Of a DNA stretch of 64,000 bases, positions 10,901 through 23,255 are shown one piece after another. Every line of letters starts with the position of its first letter. The first letter of the stretch is position 1. The stretch comes from Simmondsia chinensis (Eukaryota > Streptophyta > Magnoliopsida > Caryophyllales > Simmondsiaceae): positions 27,969,438 through 28,033,437 of the forward strand of contig JAGTTD010000001.1 of the NCBI GenBank assembly GCA_018398585.1, in the 5' to 3' direction. The notes under the pieces were generated by a model. That model was given only the letters and a program-made list of their open reading frames with translations, ran no database searches and was not told where the DNA came from. The position numbers were made by a program, and so were the translations under genes.

Positions 10901-12197
10901 AGTGTTATCTCAAGAAGGGAGGCCTATAGCATACCTCAACCAAGCCTTGAGTGCAAAACATCAAGCTCTTTTAACATATGAGAAAGAGTATCTTGCAATC
11001 TTGCTTGCGGTTGATAAGTGGAGGCACTACTTGGATGGGCATCATTTCATCATTAAAACTGATCATCAAAGTCTTAAACACCTATTAGAGCAAAAAATTG
11101 TCACGAGAATCCAGAGAAAATGGCTAATGAAGATGTTGGGGCTGAATTATGATATCGAGTACAGAAAAGGAAGAGAAAACTGGGCCGCAGATGCTCTGTC
11201 ACGCAAGTTTGAGGATCAGGAGCAAGGTTCTTTTGGAGTTATTTCCGTGATTTCTCCTTCTTGGATGGAAGAGTTACATCAATCTTATGAGAATGATCCC
11301 TTTGCACAAGAATGTATTGCTGCAGCAAGCATGGGCAAGGCGTGCAATCTGGCTACTGAAACAGATATTGCTGTAACCCGAGGTGTGATCAGAATCCAAG
11401 GGAAGCTGTATGTGGGCAAATCTACTGATCTTAGACAACAAGTCATCAGTGCTGCTCATGACTCTTCATGGGGAGGTCACTAAGGCATTGAAGGGACCTA
11501 CCAGAGGCTGAAATTTCATTTTTGCTGGCCCGGCTTGAAGAAAGAAGTAACTAGCTTTGTGCAAAGTTGTGAGGTTTGCCAACAAACCAAACTTGGTGAT
11601 CATATATATCAAGGCTTGCTCCAGCCATTGCCGGTTCCTGAGGGTGTTTGGCAACACATAAGCATGGATTTCATCGAAGGGTTGCCTAAATCAGAAGGGA
11701 AGGAGGTAATCTGGGTGGTTGTTGATCGCTTCACCAAATCTGGACATTTCATTGCCTTAGCCCGAAGAGTGGACAGAAATTTCGAAGTGGGAGACTTGGT
11801 ATATCTGAAATTACAGCCATACCGACAGTCTACAGCAGCAGTAAGAAGGAATGTCAAGCTTTGTGCTCGGTTTTTTGGGCCTTATAAGGTCTTAGAAAGG
11901 ATTGGCAAGGTAGCTTATAGGCTGGAACTTCCTTTCGACTCTTATATTCACCCTGTTTTTCATGTGTAGCTTCTGAAAAAGCAGGTTAAAAGAGGATATA
12001 AGCCGTTATCCAGACCTCCTGAGGTAGGCTCCAGTGGTTCACTGGTACTACAGCCATCTGCAGTGAGCAAGCAGACACTAGGAACAGATGCCAGGGACCA
12101 GAAAATTTACGTAAGTTGGAGCAATTTGGATGAATCATTCACCACATGGGAAGATAGGCGTTTTTTGTTGAGTCAATTTCCTTCTTTTCATTCTTGA
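7918..12197 (+). pseudogene. gag-pol polyprotein with four in-frame stops and a deleted integrase core
   Basis: It starts at ATG 7918 (MDTNEIPLIGG). Order: Gag with a Gln-rich coiled region and a retrotransposon-gag domain (about 8630-9000); zinc knuckle CYRCNQPYHFGHKC (about 9160); aspartic protease ILIDSGSTHSFID (about 9415); reverse transcriptase with FFDDILIYS (about 10430); RNase H with TDASGSGIGAVL (about 10875); integrase zinc-finger region (CEVCQQTK, about 11570). The frame is constant throughout. Stops lie at 8469 (TAG), 8622 (TAA), 11481 (TAA) and 11967 (TAG), each one base from a sense codon. After TKSGHFIAL (11762) the frame jumps directly to FEVGDLVYLKLQPYR, so the integrase catalytic aspartate and glutamate segments are missing. 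The C-terminus (YVSWSNLDESFTTWEDR) resembles a degenerate chromodomain. No readthrough product could integrate DNA. Confidence 0.92.
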
Positions 12198-12212
12198 GGA
12201 CAAGAATGTTTT

Positions 12213-12225
12213 AAGGGGAGGGGAT
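12213..12225 (+). promoter_or_regulatory. Polypurine tract
   Basis: The purine run AAGGGGAGGGGAT lies immediately upstream of the 3' LTR. It is the expected primer for plus-strand synthesis. Confidence 0.85.
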
Positions 12226-12565
12226 TGTTATGTTTTTATTTCGTCTTTCTTATGTAATAAGTTGTAATTGTATCGTTATCGTTTGAATTGTTTTTTGGCG
12301 CCAAAGTTAGTTATTCCCCGGGTAGTTGGTTTTGGCGGGAATATTGCTTAGTTGATTAGTAGAGGCTTGTGCCGTGTGTTTAGCTCCTATAAAGAGCTAG
12401 AGTGATGTAAGGTTGGATTATCCAATGAAATACATATTAATCCTTGTGATTAAAACTTCTCTCTCTCACCTAAACTCTTCTATTTTCTCATCTCTTTCAC
12501 TTCTTTCTCATCCCAAATTCTATTGATTCTTAGGTTAAGTTCAAGATTTAATCTAGAATTTAATA
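12226..12565 (+). repeat. 3' LTR of the gypsy element
   Basis: It is the same length as the 5' LTR and nearly identical. The last bases are ATTTAATA where the 5' copy has ACTTAACA, three C-to-T changes. It is followed by the duplicated target GTTAA. Confidence 0.95.
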
Positions 12566-12570
12566 GTTAA

Positions 12571-13563
12571 CTAAGAGATCATTACTTAGAATCCTCCTCA
12601 AACTAGGAAATTTGCGGATATGGGAGCCTAAAAATTGGGTCAATTATAAAAAATTTCAGTTAAAGAAAAAGTGGGAAAAGAAGCAGTCAAAATGCATACT
12701 AGAGCTCAAGCTCGAGCTTGTAGCCTCGAGCCTCGAGACAAGTCATGTAACAGTACCTCAATACAACATCCTCGAGGTCCCTTAAATAAGGACTCCACGG
12801 GCTCGAGCCAAAGGCCTTAAGCCCTACCCAAGACAAAGACTCACTTCGAGTTTGTTTACAACAACTTAAACAAATACAAAGGCCGTAAAAATGAAGTCCA
12901 CACCACACCGTGACGCGCCAGCTCAGCTAGGCGAGGCGCGCACGTGCGCATGTGGTTCACAAAACTCACTCTAGACCCCACAATACTTTACCACGTACAA
13001 TAACAAGGAGGTATATAAATTAGACTCTCATTCTTTAGATTTTCTATGTGGGATTGAGGCAAAAACACATGACTCCAAAATTAAAGTACACTATCCCAAA
13101 ATTCCAACAATCCCCCACATGGTTCAATTTTGAGAAAGAAAGAATATTACTGAGCAATGAGACCCACACTTGACGATGCTATTGTCTTTTGGACTTGAAA
13201 CAGCACTAGTGACTAAGTATGTCCCACAACCACCCATTGATGAATAAGGTCTTGAATCATGAGCAGTCATTGTGTAGACATACCTAACCTCTCCATGTGG
13301 TTCTCGAGGCTGAAACGCACTCCGCTATCAGGACGTATGAGGTCCCCCAAAAAATATATCATCTAGTTATTAATTAACCTAACTCTGATGCTAATTGTTG
13401 GGTTCACAGTTCTCTAATTGTAGTCACAATAAAAGTGCACCTATCAGAGCACTCAGCATAGGAAACTCTTCTCACTACCTAAGCCCCTGATTGGAGAGTC
13501 ACGTTTCGTGGCACCTGACACGTGAGAGTTCCCGGGAATAGGGTTATCTCTATAAATCCCTTT
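12571..13563. other. Unassigned, possibly internal to a minus-strand LTR element
   Basis: No ORF is supported. If the LTR at 13578-15686 is the 5' LTR of a minus-strand element, as its PBS indicates, this stretch would be that element's leader or internal region. A short phrase, CTCTGATGCTAATTGTTGGG near 13381, repeats the PBS/LTR junction and may be an older duplicate. A CTCGAG-rich stretch lies at 12710-12740. Confidence 0.35.
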
Positions 13564-13575
13564 GCTCTGATACTA
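13564..13575 (-). promoter_or_regulatory. Degenerate primer-binding site (minus strand)
   Basis: GCTCTGATACTA is the reverse complement of the initiator-tRNA PBS with one mismatch. It is separated from the LTR at 13578 by two bases, the same spacing as at 30775-30789 and 7882-7885. Confidence 0.8.
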
Positions 13576-13577
13576 GT

Positions 13578-15686
13578 TGTTGGGTTGGATTTGAAAAATC
13601 TTCCCTAATTTACTTAAATTAACGCAGCGGAAGGGTTTAAATTCTTAATTTTAAACCTATGGTTGATTTAAAATTCTTAATTTTAAATCTACAGATATAA
13701 ATTACTCTAATACATTCATACCAATAACATGAACTTATACATACATAATAAGAAAAACTATAAATTAATAGAAAAATGAAAAATTAAAAGAGAAGGAAAG
13801 AAGAGCATACCCGGATTTGCTCCAAATTAAGAATACCAAAAGAATAATAATATCTCCTCAGAAAGCCAAGAAACCAAGATGGAGCGGCCTTCCATGCAAT
13901 GACCTTGAAACGCCCGAAGAGTGGGCTCCGAAAAATATTGAACTTTGAGGAAGGAAAATTTTCAAAATAAATTTTTCTTTCCCACTAGGTCTCCGAAAGT
14001 CAACACTTTCAGAAACCTTTAATTTTTATTTCTAAATTGAATGCCAAACCATTGGAATAGGTACCTCTATTTATAATAGTGTACTACAGTGAAAAAATAG
14101 CAATTTTTATATGTGGGATTCACAAACAGTACAATAAAATGTAGCGGTTCAATTAACAGTTTGTCAAAAACGCAGCATTTTGCAACGTAGTACAAACCAC
14201 CATTTTTTTAAATAACGCATGCCACGTGTCGAGGCCTGATTGGCCAGTACCTTGGCACGTGGATTCACCCCTGGGGCCACCAGCGTGCCACATGTGTCGC
14301 GCGCTGGTTGGCCCATTCGCGAATACTCTGATCGCAATCTGGGCGCTGCGATTTTGTTTTTTTTTTTCCTTTGTTTCCCTCGTGTAAAAATTCATCTTAT
14401 AAATTTAATTTTTAAAAAATTATTTTATTTTATAATTTTTAACTTGTTCATCTCATGAATAATGTTTGGCAAAATTAAATTTACTCATCTCATGAATAAA
14501 TAATTCATCTCATGAATTCTTTAATAATTTTTTGACGGCAATAAATACAGAGGCTTGCCCAGGGACCTCAGGAACAATTTAAATCTAGCTCTAAATGGGT
14601 TAAATTAATTACCATCTCATAATAAAATTTAATTACCATTTAATGAGACTTAATTCCACTAAATAAATCTCACTGCACTTTAGACTTAAATTATTTATTC
14701 GATATTTCCCAAATAAACAGTATTGATGACAAAAACCCCACCTAGACGTCCATGACAAGGAATAAGTATAATTACTACCAGTATTTTTCTCACAGCTTCT
14801 CTATTAGCTACTGACTCGCCCCTCACTGAAAAATTTATTTATATTTGAACATATTCATAGTATAAATTCCAAATGTCAAATACTTGGAACACTTTGACCA
14901 AAGTTTCCGAACTATTCAAATATTCGCGAATCAACTAAGGGGACATCTGTATCTCATAAGATACTGTAGATTCCCTATTGAATACCTGATCCTTGTCACA
15001 CTTCATGCTGCTACTCAGTGTATGTGGGAATTCAGTCATTTTTCTATACCTTACTTATAGTATACCAAAGTAACTAACATTCTATTCATAAGTACAGAAC
15101 ACTCTCAGGATTTAAAGTTGTCATTCAAACAATACAACATGATTTACTCATCTTCTGTAGTAGTCTAGAAACAAGCAACTCACATGGTCTAACTCAGTGT
15201 GTCAATTTTATTAAACACACCAACCTAACACTTTTGGACATGACCAAGACAAGTCATCTAAAGTGTTAAGTCATGTTCTTAACAGACAAGTAGCCCAAGC
15301 TCATCATCGACCACGAGTTTTTCAAATAACATTCCATATCATTTGTTCCAAGTCTATCTGTGGGTTAATCTCATAAACTAGTTAGAACAAACATGTAAAT
15401 TGTAGTCTGCGGACTACACCCATCTCATGGATGTTTCCAAAAAAAAATCACATGGGGTATAAATGCTCGCTTATACAAATTTAATAAGGAAACGACTGGA
15501 ACTTCAATTTTATTCGTGTTCTCATCTTTTGAAAGAAAGATGTACAGTGGCGGTCTTCTCGTCAATCTTCGGAGCTGAGCTAGGCACTTCCTACATGGCG
15601 ACTAACCAATACTCTTTCTTATTTTTATTTCTTTAATAAAATGATATTAACAGAGTAGATCTGGATTTTAGGATACATTCCTAACA
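13578..15686 (-). repeat. 2.1-kb LTR of a non-coding LTR element (family A, copy 1)
   Basis: On the plus strand it begins TGTTGGGTT and ends ACATTCCTAACA, so it has TG...CA ends in either orientation. The adjacent reversed PBS makes it the 5' LTR of a minus-strand element. Partial relatives lie at 30789-31691 and 63058-64000, sharing repeated CATCTCATGAAT words and a block around AGGCTTGCccAGGGACCTC. It has no coding sequence. I could not find the 3' LTR; the internal part may be deleted or lie beyond the 7.5-kb gypsy insertion. Confidence 0.7.
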
Positions 15687-18561
15687 CTTTCTACCCCTAC
15701 AGTCCCATGGGTGAGTCCATCAGGTATGTTGCCTCACACCAACACAAAGGGCTATTGACAACATTAAGAGCATTAAGCGTAACCTCCGTCATGGAAGATT
15801 CAATAGATCCTAGAACCACTCATACAGCAAAAATGGGAAGGGCTTAAGTTGTTATCACAAATTTCTTGGTCTCTGACTTCGTTTGACCCATTTAATATCA
15901 AGAGTAACTCCCGAGACAGGCATCTGCTAGGATTAGGACACACATATGGGCTTTTAGTCCCATTCCCTCTACTGTTTCACATCTCGCCTTCTTAAAAGGC
16001 CCTTTAGACATGTTCTTGCTTTAACAGGCGTGCGCTCTTACATTCTCAAAAGGTCTTTCAATTAGACGATTTACTCCTTAGCAGGCTCGGGTGAGATCAC
16101 GTGTCTTTTGACACCACAACAGGGCAACATGTCCTTTAGCTTGCCGAACTCATCAAGTGTGTTTGCCCACACCATCCTTAACAGGCTATGGGCAGGTTAG
16201 CATCAAGCTCAGCCCTTACAATTGGTATTACGACATTGATTATAAATAAAGCTATACTTTAGTTGGTCATTGCCAACATCAACACAGGTTGCTCTTACCC
16301 CCGCATTGAGGCATCTGCAACGAGCTGTTAAACAGTCATCAACATATCTTGTCAACAGTCATCAACATATCTTGTCAACTTGAACAACAGTGAGCATAAA
16401 ACAATAATGGAGCATATATCATATCAATAAATCACATCTCCACCTCAAGTACACACATAGTATACACAGAGTTGGCAAAACAATTTTATACAGTAGAATC
16501 TTAGTTTCACATATCATCAAAGAGTGAAACATAATCATCTCAGCTCAACTACTGGACCACCATTAGTTAGTTTATATAAGACCATAATCCACAAAGTGCC
16601 TTTTATTATTCAAATTAAGGCTACCCACTCATCATCAGGGTTCTCGAGCCAAGTGCTACTATCATCAAACCATTTGCACTGACTTTAAACAATAATATTT
16701 CCACCATGATCAATACACATGAGGTAGTAAGAACTAGCGTACATCAGTGGAACCACAGTAATCACAAGAAATTATGCTCAATTCACTATATCACATATGC
16801 TTCTTGGGTGCTCAAGAAAACCCCCACAATGAAATGTCTCACACTTCATTCCTAAGCCATTTAAATTTTCTACCTACTAACTCAGACTCTTAGGTCAATT
16901 CCATAATGCAGGTTTGAGGGGAATCCCATAATACGGCACCACTAACAAGCCTAAACACATTGCCATTAGTAGAAAAATTCTCATCAATATCAGACACTCA
17001 ACTGGTATCACAATATCCCTTTAACACAATAGGGAGTCTACCTCAATGTAAAACCTAATACATAGTACTTCATTAGTACCTTAACTTTGATTAGAGCACT
17101 CCAATACTCATCATTTGGATCAAGATATATAGAGTAGACATGCCAGTGATATATGATATATCTATCCAACCATTTAAAGTATTTATATTTGCTAAAAAAG
17201 GCTATAGAGTATAATAAGTGTGCTATACTATAAAGATATGGTGGTCTGCTAGTAAGCATACTTTCACCATTTACTTGAGGTTGTTAGTTTGAGTCTCTAT
17301 TGGTAGCCATTTTGATTTTCTCTAATTTGTATTTTCAGTTGACCATGATTCCTTTCCTTCATGTATCAAAGTAGTTGCCCTTCAAGTGTATAAGAAATTT
17401 TGTGGTATGTTTGTGTTTGCTATATTTGTTTGTTAATTAGTTTAATATGGTCGCTGTAAATATAAATGTAAATAAACATGCAAAAGGGACTCACCGCGAC
17501 TAGGGAGTGAGTTTAAATTCGGACCGCACATGTTTGACCCCAACCACTCACCAGTTTCAGAGAAAAGGAGGTGATATTTTGGTGTATCTAACTTCAGTTA
17601 ATACGTGAGTTCTACTTTTGCTTCAATTAAAAAGCCTTTCTAATATTTTTTCGTGGATTTTTTGGTACATATTTTTTGATAAAGGGATTTGGACCTAACT
17701 CAAGTGGCATTTATAGTGACGGAGCAAGGGCCACAAACCCCTTTCCTTGTACACTTAGAACTGCGGTGGAGACAATCCTAAGAGCTCAGTAGTTCACTTA
17801 TAATCCCGGGTGAATCAGATTTTTAGGCTTGACACTCTTGACTTATAATAACTTGAATGAGTTAGATTCTGACAATATTAGATGGAGCAAACTGTATTTG
17901 GGTCACTGGATGAGGACCAATGGCAATCAAGGTCAAGCCTTGGCTGTCAAAGCCCTTGAGCAATGGTGCAAACCTAAGTTCACCTGACTTATTAAGTGGT
18001 GAAAGTATTGTAAGACCAACGCAATCAAGATCAAGCCTTGGTCATCAAAGCCTTAGACTAAAATCTCAATTCTTAACTTGTGAAATTGTGGGAACATATT
18101 AAAATGAGAAGTTCATACCTAAAGCCCGAAGCACTATATTATTGAAGAAGTAATTACAGCAAGATCTACGCAATGCTAAGTTCAGTTCAGTTATGCTACT
18201 CCTAGGTAAAAAACACAAGTGTGCTGTAAAGAAAACTTGAAGAAGTTTTGTATGAGTGGTGTTAGACACTTTACGATTACAATAGTGTCTCTTATTTATA
18301 GCAAAAACTAAGTAACGACTGCCCCCTATTTCTACGGCAGTTTCATCCTACATTAGGCCATCAGGCTCCTTAAGCGGGTGAAAGATCGGTGATAGTGCCC
18401 TTCATTTGGTGTGCTTGAGCATACATCCTCTTTTTTAGCTGAAGTCTATCCTTGATGCTCCACATCATTTTGGATAAGCTTGGCACCAAGTCTCTAAAAT
18501 TATGCTCCAAGTAACTATCTCGAGCTTGGAAACCCTCTGTCTTGCAGCCTTCTTGGAAGTC
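15687..18561. other. Non-coding, probably old LTR-element debris
   Basis: There is no supported gene in almost 2.9 kb. Directly repeated 23-bp units (AACAGTCATCAACATATCTT plus GTC) lie at 16331-16353 and 16354-16376. A second, imperfect repeat (CAATCAAGRTCAAGCCTTGG) occurs at 17925 and 18022. The style of the sequence resembles retrotransposon leader or LTR sequence, but I cannot assign it. The 5 bases before 18562 are AAGTC. Confidence 0.4.
16331..16376. repeat. Tandem duplication, 2 x 23 bp
   Basis: Two identical 23-bp copies stand head to tail. It is a simple local duplication with no visible function. Confidence 0.9.
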
Positions 18562-19969
18562 TGATGCGTGCCGAGTGCAGCAAATTAAAATTAAACTCTA
18601 AATCAACTTAACTAACTAGTAGATAGGGTAAGTAGAGGTCGATCCCACGAGGATTAAAGTGTTTCAATTATCTAAATTCGAGTTTCCTAAATAACTAATC
18701 TAATAACGCAAGTAAATTTGGGGGCAGGGGGGGGGGGGTTCTAACTATCTAAAGTACGCTAGATGAAGTAATTTGTTAAAGATGTGAACTTTCTAAAGGT
18801 TCTTAACAATATATTAAAAGCATTCAGTAGAGAATCGAGAAATTCACCATGAATTTAGTAATTAATCATCAACACATTCAATTCACTAGTTTAAATAGAT
18901 TGATTGTAGAATTCACCAACGATGCTATTATTCCCTATCTTTCCTTAATTTTGGTTTAATCCGGACGACCTACAATTAAACCCTAACCACTAAACAACCC
19001 TCAAATGATTGAAAAGTTTAATCTCATGGCAGCTTTAACGAATGAGAAAGACATCATCAATCCTGGACGATAACATACGACGATGCAGATATTTAATCTA
19101 GACTATGAAACACCATAACAGAAAGCATAAACTTGACCATCCGTGTTTCTATTATTTGCTACTTGTGTTAATTCAACCAAGCAATTACGCACTTAGAATC
19201 ATTAACTAGCATTAGATATCAAGAAGTAATTGAATAGTAGGCCTCCTACACAACCAATCCATCAATCATGACATTCAAGCATAGATGATTCATAGATATT
19301 TAAACATAGCGATGTGAAATTCATTAAAATCAAAATACTTGTCTCATGATCACAAATTCATGGTTTCAATCCTGCTCTACTGAATAATAAAAGATTACAC
19401 ACTCATGATCATTGAAGAAAAGAAAGAATTAAAGAAAAGATAAGAAGAACTCATGCGGAATTAAATGATGAAGAACACGTCTCTACAGCTCCTTGGATCT
19501 TCAAAACGTGTATCCCCTGATGATGCTTGGTTAGGGCTCTCCAACACATTTTATATATATATTTTTAACTGATATCTCCTAAAAATTAGGCATGTAATAT
19601 TCTTGGAATCCTTTTTGAATTAAGAAACACTTTAAGATAAACATTTGCCAGTTGGAAAATAAGTCAAAAAGTCCAAAAACATTTTGCCACATAAAACGAG
19701 CTTCTTGGCCCCCAAGTAACTTCCAGTACTTATCCAATTGAGATTCTAAGTAGATTTTCGTCCAACTGAAATTCCCTCCAGCTTCCCATCCAAATTTCTT
19801 ATCAATTAATTCCATATCAGCTCCTAAAATCAAGGAAATAATCAAATAATTACTAAAATCCAAAAATAAAGAATTATTAATTTAAAAATGTAAATAATCA
19901 TAAAAAAAAAAAACACAACCAAAAAGCATAAAGTATGATAATTAAATATAACATTTCTAGCACTTATCA
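18562..19969 (-). repeat. 3' LTR of the Athila-type element
   Basis: It is 1,408 bp long and runs TGATGCGTGCC...CACTTATCA on the plus strand. An interrupted G tract lies at 18720-18738 (five G, CA, then twelve G). It differs from the other LTR by scattered substitutions and the G-tract length. Confidence 0.92.
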
Positions 19970-21400
19970 AATTCCCCACACTTAGCTTTTGGTCGTCCTC
20001 GAGCAAAACCTAAACTACATTTGAACTCTACCTTTCCATAGATGTCAAAGAACCTCACATCTTAAGTAAGAACATATCCAATTAATCCAAGAAACACAGA
20101 ATTTCTCAAACAAATCTTCCCAACTAATTCAGACTTTCTTAATATAGACTTTGAATCGAAGAGCTTAACATATCAACATAGTAGATCCTCACACGGTATT
20201 GTGTTTGCACTCCAACTCACATGTGTTTCGGTTTCGTTTATTATCGCTTAGGTTCAATTCATGAAAATGTACTACCATAGGCTTGCTTGTCCATCTCATC
20301 TCCACTACTTAGATCATATGCAAATCATGAATCAGAAGGTCTTTTAATTTGGTTGTAACGAGGTCGTGGGTAACAAAGGTATGGAACATTTAGGTTATGT
20401 GGTGCTAAAAACCATAGGAAATAGTAGAGCAATTAAATCCTTAGCCCAACATTGCAATATCAGGAACAATACAACCACTTTCCACCTCGAAGACGACAAT
20501 TTATAAGCATAACATACTTCTTTTTTTTTTTTTTTTTTGCTTCATTATACCTTTTTTTTAGATATATATATTTTTTGATCACATACGAATATTATTTTGA
20601 TCAAAGCAAATAAGATATGTCATTCCTTGATTACATAAACTCAATTTCCGGTCTTATTCCACTTCTTCTAATGAACACCAAACTTCACCATTAAGTCAAG
20701 AACTCAAATGCTCTACTAATTCCTTAGGTTAGGTAGAAACATTTGGTTTTTCGTGATATTGGCTCATATTGTGGGTTAATACAAAAGAAATAAGGCATAT
20801 ATATGGCTCAAAATTGCCTCACTAGAGATCAAATGTCAGGGTATGCTTATTTGGCTCAAGTGGTGGAAAGAAACCTAATTGCCTTCATTACTTTCATGTA
20901 TGCATATGGATCAATGTAATCTCGACAAGATCTAAGGCAAGTTCTAGAGTAACACAATCAAGAATGAACAACACACATAGAAGAAATCAGATTGATATAA
21001 AGATGTATCAATCAAAGGCTCAAAAGCTTGCAAAAGGTCATGATCTACCATATCAACATGCTTCAACTTTTCAACTAAATTTCCATATCAAGAATTTCTC
21101 AACACATGACATGTAGAATCTTATCAATTTAAGGAAAGTTCCTAAAAACGATCATGAAATATGTGTTGTGCACAAAATTTTCCCTAATTCCCCCACACTT
21201 AATCCTTCCATTGTCCCCAATGGAAGCCTTGCATGCAAAGGAAAGAAAACTTCATATAAGCAGAGAATAGGAGTAAAACCATCAACCTAGAGTAATAATT
21301 TCTAGAAAGCATTAAAAGATAAGGGATAAAAAATTCAAATCTCTTTATTCTTGGGTTGCCTCCCAAGCAACGCAATTGTTTAGAGTCATTTGCTCGACTT
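19970..21400 (-). other. Non-coding region between pol and the 3' LTR (Athila)
   Basis: Bases 19970-19982 read as TGTGGGGAATT on the minus strand, the polypurine tract. The rest holds no ORF of note, a T-rich tract at 20520-20539, and a second purine-rich phrase (AAGTGTGGGGGAATTAG) near 21185 on the minus strand. In autonomous Athila elements an env-like gene can sit here. None is visible. Confidence 0.7.
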
Positions 21401-21410
21401 CAAGCTCCAT

Positions 21411-22322
21411 CTACGGATCCTTGATGTTAAGACCATCCATCACTTGCACTTGAAAATTGTCATAGAACGGTTTGAGCCTGTGTCCATTCACCTTGAATAC
21501 CTTATTTGTCTCCAAGCTTTGTATTTCCACTGCACCATGAGAATAAATCTTGGTAAAAACAAAAGGACCAATCCACCTAGAACGAAGCTTACCAGGAAAA
21601 AGTCTGAGTCTAGAATCATAAAGGAGAACTTTTTGCCCAACATTAAAATTCTTTCTAGCAATCATCTTATCATGAAACGCCTTAGTCTTGTCCTAATAAA
21701 TCCTTGCATTCTCATATGCATCATTCCTTATCTCCTCCAGTTCTTGTAGCTGCAACTTCCTTTGTTTTTTGGCTTCCTCAAGATCTAAGTTGCATTTCTT
21801 AATTGCCCAAAACGCCTTATGTTCTAGCTCCACAAGAAGGTGACAAGCCTTCCCAAACACCAAGCGATATGCGAACATACCAATTGGCGTTTTGTAGGCT
21901 GTCCTATAAGCCCATAAAGCTTCATCTAGCTTCGCACTCCAATCCTTCCTATTGGGATTGACGACCTTTTCAAGAATGGATTTCACCTCTCTATTGGAAA
22001 TCTCATCTTGCCCACTTGTTTGGGGGCGATATGCGGTGGACACTTTGTGAGTTACATGGTACTTCCTTAAAAGTGCGTCAACGGCCCGGTTGCAAAAATG
22101 GGTGCCCCGATCACTGATGATAGCCTTAGGTGTTCCAAACCTGTTAAAGATAGAAGTCCTAACAAAGTCTACAACTACTTTAGAATCATCAGTCCTGGTG
22201 GCCTTAGCTTCCGCCCATTTGGAAACATAATCAACAGCTAAAAGTATGTAAATATTACCATAGGAGGGAAGGAAACGGTCCCATAAAATCAATACCCCAA
22301 ATATCAAAAATTTCACATGCAA
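21411..22322 (-). pseudogene. Athila integrase
   Basis: Two adjacent ORFs encode the integrase core (21693-22322) and the C-terminal part (21411-21665). The core shows AVDYVSKW (first catalytic Asp), IISDRGTHF (second Asp) and [16 protein letters not shown] (Glu), the DDE arrangement. The C-terminal piece contains [20 protein letters not shown], the usual integrase tail. A stop between the ORFs (around 21690) and a frameshift before the core (the protein runs [10 protein letters not shown] where a GPFPSSYGN-like segment is usual) break it. Confidence 0.88.
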
Positions 22323-22590
22323 GTATAGAAGTTAAGGGCATTTGATTCCTTTGAGAGATGTTACCTATCCTTTGGCATTGTTCACAGGTCTCACAGAACA
22401 AATATGCATCCTTATGAATAGAAGGCCAATAAAATCCACATTCAAGTACCTTATGTGCTGTCCTTTTCGGGCCAAAGTGACCTCCACTTTCATAAGAGTG
22501 ACAAAAAGTTAGAATAGAATAAAATTCACTCTCCGGAACACACCTTCTTATTACTTGGTCTGCACAATGTTTCCATAGATATGGATTATC

Positions 22591-23255
22591 TCAAACATAG
22601 TATTTTGCATCACTCTTGATTTTGTCCCTTTGAGCTTTTGTCAAGCTGCTAGGAAGTGACTTAGTAACCAAATAATTAACTATATCTGCATACCAAGGCA
22701 CTCCCACGGACATTGCATACAAATGCTCATCGGGGAAGAGTTCCTCTAAAGGTAGTGCTTCTTCTTCTCGAACTAAGCGGCTCAAATGATATGCCACATA
22801 ATTCTCTGCACCTCTTCTATCCTTCACCCGATGTCAAATTCTTGCAACAACAATATCCATCTTATCAGTCTTGGTTTTGCTTCTTTCTTCTTCCAAAGGT
22901 ACCTTAGAGCTGCATGATCAGAATACACAATAACTTTAGTAACAAGCACATAGGAATGAAATTTTTCCAAAGCAAATACAATAGCAAAAAGTTCTTTTTC
23001 TGTCGTGGTGTAATTGCATTGGGCAGCATCCAAAGTCCTTGAAGCATAGTAGATAACATGACGTACTCGTCCTACTCGTTGGCGCAGCACGGCCCCCACT
23101 ACTCTGTCACTAGCGTCGCACATTATCTCGAACGGTAGGTCCCAATCAGGAGGTTGTATGATTGGAGCTGAAATCAAGTACTCCTTTAGCTTGTTAAACG
23201 CCTCCTTGCGACTCTCATCAAACGCAAATTCACATCCTTGCCTAGCAAATTGCAT
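22591..23255 (-). pseudogene. Athila RNase H and connection to integrase
   Basis: ORF 22824-23255 contains [19 protein letters not shown] (RNase H active-site Asp) and [23 protein letters not shown] 22591-22827 continues with ENYVAYHLSRL, matching the conserved end of RNase H (VADHLSRL type). The two lie in different frames, so there is a frameshift near 22825. The following zinc-finger part of integrase (22330-22590) is present but broken. Confidence 0.87.

Larger units (their letters stand above)
7543..12565 (+). mobile_element. Complete Ty3/gypsy LTR retrotransposon, 5,023 bp
   Basis: The element has two 340-bp LTRs (7543-7882 and 12226-12565), a PBS for initiator tRNA-Met, a single gag-pol frame and a polypurine tract. 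The target-site duplication GTTAA is exact at 7538-7542 and 12566-12570. About a dozen LTR mismatches by eye imply a moderately recent insertion. The 5' LTR has TG...CA ends; the 3' LTR now ends in TA. The coding frame has four in-frame stops and an in-frame loss of the integrase core, so this copy cannot move on its own. Short LTRs and a chromodomain-like C-terminus suggest a chromovirus lineage. Confidence 0.95.
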
